Source: Bdellovibrionales bacterium (GTDB lineage: Bacteria; Myxococcota; XYA12-FULL-58-9; SYDY01). From it: 49,182 bases of DNA. The stretch covers positions 1 through 49,182 of the forward strand of contig SYDY01000041.1 of NCBI GenBank assembly GCA_005801425.1, written 5' to 3'. Every line of letters starts with the position of its first letter. Within the stretch, counting starts at the first letter, position 1. The notes below the pieces were generated by a model that saw only the letters and a program-made list of their open reading frames with translations, was not told the DNA's origin and made no database searches. A program made the translations under genes and the position numbers. Of the stretch, positions 25,318-34,064 are shown piece by piece.

Positions 25318-26118
25318 ATGAGAAATATCTTGGCTATTGCTGGGAAAGAGGCTCGGATTTATCTTACCACCTCAACCAGCTATGTTGTATTTGCGTGTTT
25401 TGTGTTGAGCACAGCGTACTTTTTTCAGTTGTTTGTGGGTCAATTTCAGATGAGCAGTCTCCAGGCCATGCAATATGGCGGTGGCGCTATGCTGGAGCAG
25501 CTCAATCTGACTGATCAGGTGATGTATCCTCTTTTTATGAACGTCGCGGTCGTTTTTTTATTCATGCTGCCGATGCTCACGATGCGTCTTATTGCAGAAG
25601 AGCGTCGAACGAAAACCCTTGAGTTGCTGATGACATCGCCGGTGCGTCCTCTTGAGATTGTTTTAGGGAAATATCTTGCAGCACTGCTGATGGTTGCGCT
25701 CATGCTTGCTTTGACGTTGTTTTTCCCGCTGTTGCTTCAGATATTTGGTGCGACCACGATGACCGATGGAATGCATGCACTTGATTGGAACACCATCGCA
25801 ACATCTTATCTTGGCATGTTTTTGCTTGGCGCAAGCTTTGTGTCTATTGGATTGCTTACGAGTTCTGTGACCGATTCTCAAATTGTGGCGGTGATGCTCG
25901 CTTTTTTTGTGTTGTTGATGTTCTTTGTCATGGGAAGTTCATCGGCAACGCAAAAAGGCATGTTGGGTGATATCCTGACCTATCTTTCTATTGCGGATCA
26001 TTTGGAATCGTTTGTGCGCGGCGTGGTAAAAAGTGTTGATGTTGTTTATTATCTTTCGGTCATTTTTGTCGGTCTTTTTCTTACGTACCGCGTGATCGAT
26101 GCGCAAAGGTGGCGATGA
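25318..26118 (+). CDS. ABC-2 type permease (GldF-like)
   Basis: A 266-residue inner-membrane protein with about six membrane segments: an N-terminal helix (about 15-37), then segments between about 65 and 255. The conserved helix-turn MRLIAEERRTKTLELLMTSPVRPLEIVLGKYLAA is the classic ABC-2 coupling element that contacts the ATPase. It starts 2 bases after the ATPase stop and overlaps the next gene by 4 bases. Pairing with the GldA-like ATPase and a GldG-like protein identifies it as the F component; substrate unknown. Confidence 0.9.
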   Translation: MRNILAIAGKEARIYLTTSTSYVVFACFVLSTAYFFQLFVGQFQMSSLQAMQYGGGAMLEQLNLTDQVMYPLFMNVAVVFLFMLPMLTMRLIAEERRTKTLELLMTSPVRPLEIVLGKYLAALLMVALMLALTLFFPLLLQIFGATTMTDGMHALDWNTIATSYLGMFLLGASFVSIGLLTSSVTDSQIVAVMLAFFVLLMFFVMGSSSATQKGMLGDILTYLSIADHLESFVRGVVKSVDVVYYLSVIFVGLFLTYRVIDAQRWR

Positions 26119-27758
26119 TGCATCACGAAGAAAGTCCACAGGAAAAACATGATCACGGCATGGGCCGCATGGCGGGTGCCATAGGTTTTGTGCTGTTGGC
26201 GACTGCGCCCTTGACGTGGATGATCACAGGAACATTTGGTATCATGATGATTGCCAAATTGGTTCTTGGTATGGGTTGTCTGATTTATGATGTTTTGAAA
26301 AACCCATCGGCTATGGGGCGTATGTTGGGTGGCCGGTCGGCCACACTGATGGCGATGTCGACGGTGAGTGTGTTGCTCGTTTTGGGTTTGGTTGTGGTGG
26401 GGAATGTGCTCGCATTTAAAAATCCTGTGGAATGGGATTTTACCAAAGAACAAATTCATACCCTTTCACCGCAAACAGTTCAGATTTTGTCTCGCTTAAA
26501 AGAGGAAGTGAATGTTCAGGCTTTCTATCCTCCGCATGGGGATGAAGATTCGACCACGGTAGAAGAAATTTTAAAACGTTATCAAAAACACAGCGCGTTA
26601 TTTAAATACGAACTCGTTGATCCCTATGACCGTCCTGATTTGATGAAACAATATCAAATTACGGATGGTGGTCCACGGATTGTGATTACAACGGCGGGCG
26701 GACGCGAAGCGCGTGTCAAAGGGCCTTGGGAAGATGAATTGACCCAAGGGCTGTTGAAGGTGACGGAGCAATCATCCAAAACGGTGTATTTTTTAACAGG
26801 GCATGGTGAATCAAGCACCGAAGATGAGAATGAAAAAACGGGACTCAAGGGTTTTGCTGATGCGATCCATGCGGATGGCTATGAAGTGGGTGCACTTTCA
26901 TTGACCGAAGCGGAAAGTGCTCCGACGAAATCGCCCATTCATGTGAATGACAACGCGGTGAATGATCCAATCGTTTTGCAGGTGCCTGATCATGTTCAAA
27001 TATTGGTTGTGTCTACAGGTGATCGCGAATTACTTCCAGCCGAAGTTGCTGCGCTTGAGTCCTATTTGACCAGGGGTGGCCGTTTGATGCTTTTGCTCGA
27101 GCCACACAAAAACAAAGCGATGAAGAGCTTGCTCGATCGCTTTCAAATCGAAGCGGTGGATGATGTTGTGGTGGACACCAATCCTGTAACGCGTCTTCTG
27201 GGGCTTGGTGCAATGTCACCCCTTGCGGTCCCTGAAGAGCCTCGTCATTCAATTACGCGCGATTTGGGGGCGGGCGTTGTTTTTTCAGGTGTACGATCGC
27301 TTAAGATCCTTAAAGATGAAGCGACGACCACTGAATCGTTGCTTGTTTCCGGTGCAAGCGCTTGGGGTGAAACAATACTTAAAAATGGTGTTGCAGAGTT
27401 TGGTCCAGGCGATAGAGAAGGCCCTATAGCTCTGGCGGCAGTTGCGACACGTGCTGTCGCTGATGATGTGCAAGGTCCGTTGAACAAGCAAGCACGTTTT
27501 CTCGTATTTGGAGATGGTGATTGGATCAACAACCAATATTTGTCGATGCAAGGCAATGCAGACATGGCCCTGAATGCGGTCAATTGGCTTTTGGAAGATG
27601 AAGATCGTATCAGTATTAGACCAAAACGCCGTGAAGCAAGTCAGGTGTTCTTAAGCGAAGGGCAACTGCGGCAGATCACCTTTTTTGCTATGGATTTACT
27701 TCCTATGATGATTGTTGCCTTGGGACTGGCCTTGGTGATGAATAGACGGCAGAGGTAA
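26115..27758 (+). CDS. GldG-like auxiliary ABC transporter protein
   Basis: A 547-residue membrane protein with two N-terminal membrane helices (about 15-60) and a third (about 75-97), a large periplasmic part, and a C-terminal membrane helix (TFFAMDLLPMMIVALGLALVMN) followed by Arg-rich residues. The phrase FTKEQIHTLSPQTVQIL right after the third helix is the hallmark of the GldG/DUF4350-type family, followed by DPYDRPDLMKQY and later STGDRELLPAEVAALESYL, a glutamine-amidotransferase-like fold lacking catalytic residues. AAAGG is 5 bases before the ATG at 26115, which overlaps the permease stop. Confidence 0.88.
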   Translation: MMHHEESPQEKHDHGMGRMAGAIGFVLLATAPLTWMITGTFGIMMIAKLVLGMGCLIYDVLKNPSAMGRMLGGRSATLMAMSTVSVLLVLGLVVVGNVLAFKNPVEWDFTKEQIHTLSPQTVQILSRLKEEVNVQAFYPPHGDEDSTTVEEILKRYQKHSALFKYELVDPYDRPDLMKQYQITDGGPRIVITTAGGREARVKGPWEDELTQGLLKVTEQSSKTVYFLTGHGESSTEDENEKTGLKGFADAIHADGYEVGALSLTEAESAPTKSPIHVNDNAVNDPIVLQVPDHVQILVVSTGDRELLPAEVAALESYLTRGGRLMLLLEPHKNKAMKSLLDRFQIEAVDDVVVDTNPVTRLLGLGAMSPLAVPEEPRHSITRDLGAGVVFSGVRSLKILKDEATTTESLLVSGASAWGETILKNGVAEFGPGDREGPIALAAVATRAVADDVQGPLNKQARFLVFGDGDWINNQYLSMQGNADMALNAVNWLLEDEDRISIRPKRREASQVFLSEGQLRQITFFAMDLLPMMIVALGLALVMNRRQR

Positions 27759-27761
27759 GGC

Positions 27762-29162
27762 ATGGGTGAGCTAAAGGCGCGTGGGATCCGTTTGTTGTTT
27801 CTTGCTGTAGCAAGTTGGGTTCTCGCGCTCCTCGCTTGGCGGTGGCAGAGCACGCGTGATGTTAAAAAAATAGAAATAGATCAATCCAAATTGGTTTTTT
27901 CAGGCCTCAAAATAAACAAGATCACAACGATTTCTTTAACAACGACATCGGGACAGTTCGAATTACATCGTGACAATGAAGATGGTTTTTGGCGTATTGT
28001 AAGGCCCCATGCTCTTGATGCCGACAATACGGTGATTGAAGGATTGTTGAAGTTTGTGGGTGATCTTCGTGTCACTCAAGTTTTATCAGATCCCAAAACA
28101 GATATTCTCGGGCTCGACGTTCCTAAGCTTAGCATGGTTTTAAATTCTTCGGATGGATCTCAATATGGCTTAGAGATCGGTGTTAAAAATAGTTATGACG
28201 GTTCTCTGAGCGTTCGGCGTTTGGGTGAAAAACAAGCGCTCGTTGTCACCGGTGATTTGGAATTTCAGGCCGATAAAGATCTTCACGATCTGCGTGAGAA
28301 GCGTTTATTGACAATCGATTCGGGTTCCATTTCTGAGATCCGTGTGAGAGCAGGTGATCTTAACAATGTTCTTTCAGTGCAGCCCGATGGTGCCATGCAT
28401 ATCGCTTCGCATGGTAATTTCCCGGTTGATAAATCGCAGGCAGAAGCTCTTTTGGCGGGTTTGGCCAATATGAATGCTGCTGAATTTTATGATGATGTCA
28501 CTTCGGAAACATTGGAACGTTTGGGCCTTAATACGCCGGATGTTGACGTTCATGTGGTGCTTAAAGAGGGGTCAGGCAATGCTCATATATTGATTAAAGA
28601 AAACAAGAGTGAAGCATTTGCAATGGTAGAAGGAAAATCAACAGCGATACGTTTGGGAAATACACAAATCGTAAAACGGCTTCGTGTAAGCGTCGATGAG
28701 CTACGAGATCATCATATTTTTTCTGTTGATCCTGACGCGATTGCATCGCTTCAGATCCGTAAGGCTGACATGATCCTTACGCTCACAAAACATGGTGCGA
28801 AGGACAAGGTTCGCTGGATCATAGAAGGACACAAAAAAGAGGCATTGGCTTCTGCGGTGCAGGGCTTGCTTTATCGTTTGTCGCATGTGCGTGGGGACCG
28901 TATCGATGATGTTTTGGCGAAAGAAGATCCCAAAGGTGTGCATTCTTTTGCAAGGCCTATGATTGAATTGAAGGCAACGGATGCCTCTGGTGCTCTTATT
29001 GGATGGTTAAGGCTTGCAGAATCACAACGCGGCACCCATAAGACCGCATCAGGTCCAGTGGGCACAGAGCCCATTCGGATCACAGAAATTGCGGCAGAGG
29101 CATTGGGCGATATCTCCGCAGATCCCGCCGATTATTATCAGGCGAAAGAGACGGTACAGTAG
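27762..29162 (+). CDS. DUF4340 domain-containing protein
   Basis: A 466-residue protein with one N-terminal membrane anchor (about 8-27), then a periplasmic region with repeated DUF4340 units: KITTISLTTTSGQFELHRDNEDGFWRI and, later, AIASLQIRKADMILTLTKHGAKDKVRWII. Each unit predicts a small beta-rich domain with a W after a charged stretch. DUF4340 genes often follow GldA-GldF/GldG genes, as here 3 bases after the stop, so it is probably a subunit or assembly factor of that transporter. The stop codon shares a base with the murA start. Molecular function is unknown. Confidence 0.88.
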   Translation: MGELKARGIRLLFLAVASWVLALLAWRWQSTRDVKKIEIDQSKLVFSGLKINKITTISLTTTSGQFELHRDNEDGFWRIVRPHALDADNTVIEGLLKFVGDLRVTQVLSDPKTDILGLDVPKLSMVLNSSDGSQYGLEIGVKNSYDGSLSVRRLGEKQALVVTGDLEFQADKDLHDLREKRLLTIDSGSISEIRVRAGDLNNVLSVQPDGAMHIASHGNFPVDKSQAEALLAGLANMNAAEFYDDVTSETLERLGLNTPDVDVHVVLKEGSGNAHILIKENKSEAFAMVEGKSTAIRLGNTQIVKRLRVSVDELRDHHIFSVDPDAIASLQIRKADMILTLTKHGAKDKVRWIIEGHKKEALASAVQGLLYRLSHVRGDRIDDVLAKEDPKGVHSFARPMIELKATDASGALIGWLRLAESQRGTHKTASGPVGTEPIRITEIAAEALGDISADPADYYQAKETVQ

Positions 29163-30418
29163 TGGACGCTCTCAAAATTACCGGACGTAAGACGCTGAGT
29201 GGCGTAATCTCCGTCAGCGGCTCAAAAAATGCGACATTGCCGATAGTCACTGCGGCACTTCTCTCTGATGGAACATCGATACTTCGCAATGCACCTGAAC
29301 TCGCGGATGTTCAGACGCTGTGCCGTGTGATCGAGCATGCAGGGGCCATGACATCACGCTATGATGATGAATTACGCATTGATGGAAGCCGCGTAGACAG
29401 ACCTGAAGCACCTTACGACTGGGTACGTCGTATGCGTGCATCATTTTTGGTTTTAGGGCCCCTGCTCGCACGTTTTGGTCATGCACGTGTATCGTTGCCC
29501 GGTGGCTGCGCCATTGGTGCGAGACCGGTCGACCAGCACCTCAAAGCGTTCAAAAAAATGGGTGCAGCGATTGAGCTGGACGCAGGATACGTTGTTGCAT
29601 CGGCACCCCAAGGCTTGCAGGGCGCTGAGATTGATTTCGATATGCCGACGGTGGGCGGCACAGAAAACGTGATGCTTGCGGCGTCTCTGGCCCGTGGGAC
29701 CACGATCATTCGCAATGCTGCGCGTGAACCGGAAATTGCCGATTTGGCGAAAGCTCTGCGCAGTATGGGAGCCAAAATTACGGGTGATGGGATGTCTGAA
29801 ATTGTGATCGAAGGCAGCTCGTCACTGGCGCCGTTTGATCATCGGGTGATGGCAGATCGTATCGAAGCAGGAACGTATGCAGTGGCAGGCGCCCTGGTTG
29901 GCCATGATCTGACGGTGCAAGGTTTTGAAATCGCATCGCAACAGGCACTGATCGATGTTTTGGAAGCTTTGGGCGCGCAGTATCGTTTGGGTGATGGATG
30001 TTTGACCCTTAGCAAAATAGAGCATGGGCATCCGGTAGAAGTTGTTACGGGGCCATTCCCAGAATTTCCCACCGATATGCAAGCGCAACTGATGGCACTC
30101 ATGACGCAGATTGAAGGCGTCAGTAGTATTACGGAAACGATATTTGAAAATCGTTTTATGCATGTGGCTGAATTGAGTCGTTTGGGTGCAGAAATTGCGA
30201 TCAACGGTCCGGTTGCCTCTGTCTTTGGTCCGCGCAGATTGTCTGGCACCGCTGTGATGGCGACAGATCTCCGTGCAAGCGCGAGTTTGGTGCTTGCAGC
30301 ACTTGCGGCAGAGGGCGAAACCATTATCCGTCGTATTTATCACCTTGACCGGGGCTATACGGATCTTGAAAAGAAATTACAGGCGGTGGGTGCTTGTGTT
30401 GAGCGGGTTGAAGGATAG
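29162..30418 (+). CDS. murA: UDP-N-acetylglucosamine 1-carboxyvinyltransferase MurA
   Basis: A 418-residue cytoplasmic enzyme of the first committed peptidoglycan step: enolpyruvyl transfer from PEP to UDP-GlcNAc. GTG start overlapping the stop of the DUF4340 gene. Motifs are GSKNATLP (active-site Lys), the loop LPGGCAIGARPVDQHL with the catalytic Cys that fosfomycin attacks, and TEFPTDMQ-like FPTDMQAQLMALM. Two inside-out alpha/beta domains of the EPT fold are complete. In related genomes murA often follows prmC directly; here mgtE and the ABC cluster lie between. Confidence 0.96.
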   Translation: MDALKITGRKTLSGVISVSGSKNATLPIVTAALLSDGTSILRNAPELADVQTLCRVIEHAGAMTSRYDDELRIDGSRVDRPEAPYDWVRRMRASFLVLGPLLARFGHARVSLPGGCAIGARPVDQHLKAFKKMGAAIELDAGYVVASAPQGLQGAEIDFDMPTVGGTENVMLAASLARGTTIIRNAAREPEIADLAKALRSMGAKITGDGMSEIVIEGSSSLAPFDHRVMADRIEAGTYAVAGALVGHDLTVQGFEIASQQALIDVLEALGAQYRLGDGCLTLSKIEHGHPVEVVTGPFPEFPTDMQAQLMALMTQIEGVSSITETIFENRFMHVAELSRLGAEIAINGPVASVFGPRRLSGTAVMATDLRASASLVLAALAAEGETIIRRIYHLDRGYTDLEKKLQAVGACVERVEG

Positions 30419-30445
30419 TGGCAGGGTAAATAATTTATTTCATGG

Positions 30446-30473
30446 GTAGGAGAAGTTCGTGAACCGCCCCTAC
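30446..30473. repeat. REP-like palindrome, copy 2 (degenerate)
   Basis: GTAGGAGAAGTTC, then GTGAACCGCCCCTAC. The outer GTAGG/CCTAC and inner GTTC/GAAC arms pair, with mismatches in the left arm; the right half looks like the better preserved side of a GTAGGGGCGG...CCGCCCCTAC palindrome. It lies between the convergent murA and methyltransferase genes, where it could also aid transcript ending. Confidence 0.5.
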
Positions 30474-30495
30474 ATCTACCGGAAACAAAGAAAGA

Positions 30496-31269
30496 TCAAT
30501 CCTTCTGCGCAACGGTCACGATGCGTTCTGTCTTCTTCTCTGAAAATGTTGTTCCATCGATGGCATGTTGACTGAGGATCTTGAACCCATTCCTTGTGAG
30601 CATGTCTCTAAGTTCTCTCGCAGTATACAGTTGCAAGGTCTGTACGGTGTTTGATCTTTTTAATTGTTTGGAGCCTTCCTGTGTATACTGAGTTGTGTAG
30701 GAAACAAGCACGCCATTTTTCTCGATAATGCTGTGTTGAATTTCGCGAAGCTTGGTCTTTCCTGCATTTCTTACCCACTCAATGGATAATTGGGTGATAT
30801 TGTTGTTGTGCATGAAGTAACTTAAATTGAAGATGTCAAAGACGTAGATCCCGCCATCGTTCAAGTTTTTGTGTATATTGCGTATCGTTTTCTCAAACCC
30901 TGATTTTGTGAGATGCCCTATCGCATTGAATATCGTGATGACGGCATCAAACGTCCCAATCTTGATCGTGCGCATATCGCCCTGCAGGAGGCGTATATGG
31001 GATTTTTCGATCAATCCTTTGCGCTTTGCGATTTTTAACATGCCTGGGCTGATGTCGGATCCAGTCACTTGGTATCCGCGTTTTGCAAGCCAGAAAATCT
31101 GAGAACCTGTGCCGCATGTGAGATCTAGGACTGTTTTTACTCTATATTTTCGTAATATCTTTTCGATGGTGTTGTTGGTGGTTCTGCTGTTGGAAGTATC
31201 TTCGTTAAACGTATCGTAGTGTTTGCTGTCTTTGTTATACCAGTCAGGTATTTTTCCGTGGCGTGTCAT
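30496..31269 (-). CDS. Class I SAM-dependent methyltransferase
   Basis: A 257-residue Rossmann methyltransferase. SAM-binding motif I is VLDLTCGTGSQIFWLAKRG, followed by VTGSDISPGML (acidic loop), LLQGDMRTI and TFDAVITIFNAIGHL, typical of the Methyltransf_25/ubiE-like group. Substrate unknown. The protein is unusually rich in Lys, Ile and Asn, and its DNA is more AT-rich than its neighbours, hinting at acquisition from elsewhere. It overlaps the upstream lipase-like gene by ATGA, so translation is coupled. Convergent with murA. Confidence 0.85.
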   Translation of the reverse strand: MTRHGKIPDWYNKDSKHYDTFNEDTSNSRTTNNTIEKILRKYRVKTVLDLTCGTGSQIFWLAKRGYQVTGSDISPGMLKIAKRKGLIEKSHIRLLQGDMRTIKIGTFDAVITIFNAIGHLTKSGFEKTIRNIHKNLNDGGIYVFDIFNLSYFMHNNNITQLSIEWVRNAGKTKLREIQHSIIEKNGVLVSYTTQYTQEGSKQLKRSNTVQTLQLYTARELRDMLTRNGFKILSQHAIDGTTFSEKKTERIVTVAQKD

Positions 31270-32111
31270 GAGATTGTCTCTGGTGTCTTTTGATTAAATG
31301 ACGGTTGACTCGCTGCTTTTACAACACATTGGATCTCTGCAAGGAGCAATCGAAATGCCGGCTTCGAAAATAGCATGGTATTGTGGTTGCAGTGGGTGAG
31401 CTCATGGGAAGGATCGATGACAGAACTTTTCGAGGGGATCACCACCGTATCCATGCGTGAATAAATTGAAATGGTTGAATCGTGTGGTTTTGCATGTTCA
31501 AGAAATGAAGAACCTCGGATCATTTCGCGGCCACAAGAGACTATTGTCAATCGAGCGAGCAATGTGCCGTTGTAGGGACTTCCTATCGTAATCGTTGCAC
31601 AGATCGGGAGATCTTGTTGGATCCGTCGTGCATGGGCGATGACCAAACCACCCATGCTATGTCCTATGGTGATGACATGACGTCCACCACAATGGCTGCT
31701 GAAATCACGTATGTCGTGGGTGAGGCGTTCGCTCATGGTGGAGATGCTGCCAAACAATGGTTTAAGATTGATCGCATAGACGTTGGTGTAGCCACGTGCG
31801 CGCAAGCGCCGAGTCATCGACATCCAGCATGACCGATTCATGGCAAAACCATGAACGAGGAGAATGGGTGGGCCACCGCGCACATCAAATGCAGGCATGG
31901 TGTAGGGCAACCAACCGAAGGCATACGCCACGACAACACGTATTTCCGCACATGCTTCGCGCAGGGCGCTGATCAAGTAATCTTGCAGGCTGGGAGCGGC
32001 GCGGTCGGCCTCGTAACGTCCCCATGTGAGGCGATGAATGGTGGCGCGGGCTAAGATCCAGCCGAAAAAACCACATAATAGGAAAAAAAGGACCTCAAAG
32101 CCGCTGAGCAT
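31266..32111 (-). CDS. Membrane-anchored lipase/esterase (alpha/beta hydrolase)
   Basis: A 281-residue protein with an N-terminal membrane helix (about 3-23) and a lipase-type domain: LVHGFAMNRSCW (oxyanion loop), nucleophile elbow GHSMGG, acid probably in SRMDTVVIP and His in LTHCNHNTML. The layout resembles triacylglycerol lipase/PGAP1-like esterases that act on lipids at membranes. Substrate unknown. First gene of a two-gene operon with the methyltransferase and divergent from korA across 105 bases with a dyad. No strong ribosome site upstream of the ATG. Confidence 0.85.
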   Translation of the reverse strand: MLSGFEVLFFLLCGFFGWILARATIHRLTWGRYEADRAAPSLQDYLISALREACAEIRVVVAYAFGWLPYTMPAFDVRGGPPILLVHGFAMNRSCWMSMTRRLRARGYTNVYAINLKPLFGSISTMSERLTHDIRDFSSHCGGRHVITIGHSMGGLVIAHARRIQQDLPICATITIGSPYNGTLLARLTIVSCGREMIRGSSFLEHAKPHDSTISIYSRMDTVVIPSKSSVIDPSHELTHCNHNTMLFSKPAFRLLLAEIQCVVKAASQPSFNQKTPETIS

Positions 32112-32130
32112 ACAAATATTCTAACAAACT

Positions 32131-32153
32131 CGATCTCAATGCTCCAGAGATCG
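32131..32153. promoter_or_regulatory. Inverted repeat between divergent lipase and korA genes
   Basis: CGATCTC (32131-32137), 9-base spacer, GAGATCG (32147-32153). A perfect 7-bp dyad in the middle of the 105-base divergent gap, 20 bases before the lipase start; a possible operator for one or both transcripts. Confidence 0.35.
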
Positions 32154-32216
32154 TCTTTGCGTTCGGCCCCTGCTTTGTTAGGATCCAGGCTACGAAATTC
32201 CCAGGGCGGTCATTGT

Positions 32217-34064
32217 ATGTCGGTGCAGGAAAAAATTATTGAGAAGGTCGTCGTTCGGTTTGCCGGTGATTCTGGCGATGGAATGCAGCTTGCAGGGGGG
32301 CGTTTTGCCGCCGACACGGCCTTGCAGAGGTGTGATTTACGCACGATGCCAGATTTTCCTGCGGAGATCCGAGCGCCAGCGGGAAGTCTTGCGGGGGTTT
32401 CTTCCTTTCAAATTCACTTTGCATCCAGCCCTATTGATACACCTGGGGATTTTGTGGATGTGTTGGTTGTGATGAATCCTGCGGCGCTGAAAATGGATCT
32501 TTCATCATTGCGTAAAACAGGAATTTTGATTGTTAATAAAGGCCAGTTTACTGCAAAGAATTTTGCGAAAGCGGGCTATCCAAGCAATCCACTGGAAGAC
32601 GGTTCACTTGATGCATACGAAGTGCATGCGATTGATATTTCGGTATTAACCGAAAACAGCATTGCAGATCTGGGCCTCGCGCCGCGTACAGTTGCAAGGT
32701 GCAATAATTTCTTTGCGTTGGGCATGGTGCTTTGGCTTTACAATCGCGAGATCGATGTGACGCTTTCGTGGATTGATTCACAATTCACGAAAGATACAAC
32801 AATACGCGATGCGAATAAGCGTTGTCTTGCGGCCGGATTTGCGTTGGGCGAAACCGCAGAATGGGCACAAACACGTTTTCGTGTACCAGCCTCTCATCTT
32901 CCTGAGGGGATCTATCGCAGTCTTACAGGCAATCAAGCGTTGAGTCTTGGACTTGTGGTTGCAGGCCGCAAAGCAGGACTTGATGTTTTTTTAGGTGCCT
33001 ACCCGATTACACCCGCCAGCGATATTTTGCATACGATGGCTAAAATGTCGGCTGCTGGTGTGATTACCTTTCAAGCCGAAGATGAAATCGCGAGTATCGC
33101 AGCGGCATTGGGCGCGTCGTATGGCGGTGCGTTAGGTGTTACTGTTTCAAGTGGTCCTGGTATTTCTTTAAAAGCCGAAGCCATGGGATTGGCCGTGATG
33201 GCGGAATTGCCGTTGGTGATTTTGAATATTCAACGTGCAGGTCCATCCACAGGGATGCCCACAAAAACCGAGCAAGCTGATTTATTTCAGGCGTTGCATG
33301 GGCGAAGCGGTGAAGCCCCTGTGCCTGTTCTTGCTGCTGCATCTCCCGCCGATTGTTTTGATACTGCGATTGAGGCTGCACGCATTGCTATTAAATATCG
33401 AACACCCGTGATTGTTTTAAGTGATGCCTTTTTGGCGAACGGAAGTGAGCCTTGGCATGTTCCCTCTCCTGATCACATTGCGCCGATTGATCCTCATTTT
33501 TGTACTTCGCCTGAAGGTTTCGCACCGTATAAGCGTGATCCTGGTTCGCTGGCGAGGCCGTGGGTTCGTTTGGGCACACCGGGTCTGGAGCACCGTATTG
33601 GCGGTTTAGAAAAAGCAGATATTACCGGCGAGATCAGCTACGACCCCGATAATCATGAGCGCATGGTGATGCTGCGCGCTGAAAAAATTAACGGCGTTAA
33701 GCGAGAATACGGTCCGCTGGAATTGTATGGTGATCCTGATGCTAAAACGCTGATTTTGGGTTGGGGTTCTACGCGTGGTGCTATTCATGGGGCGGTCTCT
33801 GAGCTTTGTGCTAAAGGAACACCGGTGGCAGGCCTTCATGTGCGCCACATGTTTCCACTGCATGCTGAATTGCTTCCTGTTTTGAATCGTTTTGAGTCTG
33901 TATGGGTGCCGGAGCTAAATTTAGGCCAATTTGGCTATGTATTGCGTGCTCACGGGGCATCTCATGTACGAAGTCTATGTCAGATCCGTGGATTGCATTT
34001 CCGTGTGACGGATCTTGTTCAACGCATTGAGCAGACTTTGCGTGAGGTACAACATGGGAACTGA
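32217..34064 (+). CDS. korA: 2-oxoacid:ferredoxin oxidoreductase, fused gamma-alpha subunit
   Basis: A 615-residue subunit of a two-subunit oxidoreductase that decarboxylates a 2-oxoacid (most often 2-oxoglutarate) to acyl-CoA with ferredoxin as acceptor. I start at ATG 32217, past 26 non-homologous residues. The gamma domain comes first (VVRFAGDSGDGMQLAGG...FPAEIRAPAG), then the alpha domain with YPITPASDIL, FQAEDEIASIAAALGAS and the signature GPSTGMPTKTEQADL. Fusion order gamma-alpha is that of KorA. The beta subunit gene overlaps its end by 11 bases. Could replace the 2-oxoglutarate dehydrogenase complex in the TCA cycle with the aconitase upstream. Confidence 0.93.
   Translation: MSVQEKIIEKVVVRFAGDSGDGMQLAGGRFAADTALQRCDLRTMPDFPAEIRAPAGSLAGVSSFQIHFASSPIDTPGDFVDVLVVMNPAALKMDLSSLRKTGILIVNKGQFTAKNFAKAGYPSNPLEDGSLDAYEVHAIDISVLTENSIADLGLAPRTVARCNNFFALGMVLWLYNREIDVTLSWIDSQFTKDTTIRDANKRCLAAGFALGETAEWAQTRFRVPASHLPEGIYRSLTGNQALSLGLVVAGRKAGLDVFLGAYPITPASDILHTMAKMSAAGVITFQAEDEIASIAAALGASYGGALGVTVSSGPGISLKAEAMGLAVMAELPLVILNIQRAGPSTGMPTKTEQADLFQALHGRSGEAPVPVLAAASPADCFDTAIEAARIAIKYRTPVIVLSDAFLANGSEPWHVPSPDHIAPIDPHFCTSPEGFAPYKRDPGSLARPWVRLGTPGLEHRIGGLEKADITGEISYDPDNHERMVMLRAEKINGVKREYGPLELYGDPDAKTLILGWGSTRGAIHGAVSELCAKGTPVAGLHVRHMFPLHAELLPVLNRFESVWVPELNLGQFGYVLRAHGASHVRSLCQIRGLHFRVTDLVQRIEQTLREVQHGN

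Noticed and set aside
29822-30343. Two overlapping long minus-strand frames opposite murA
   Set aside because: Both antisense to murA and low-complexity; shadows.
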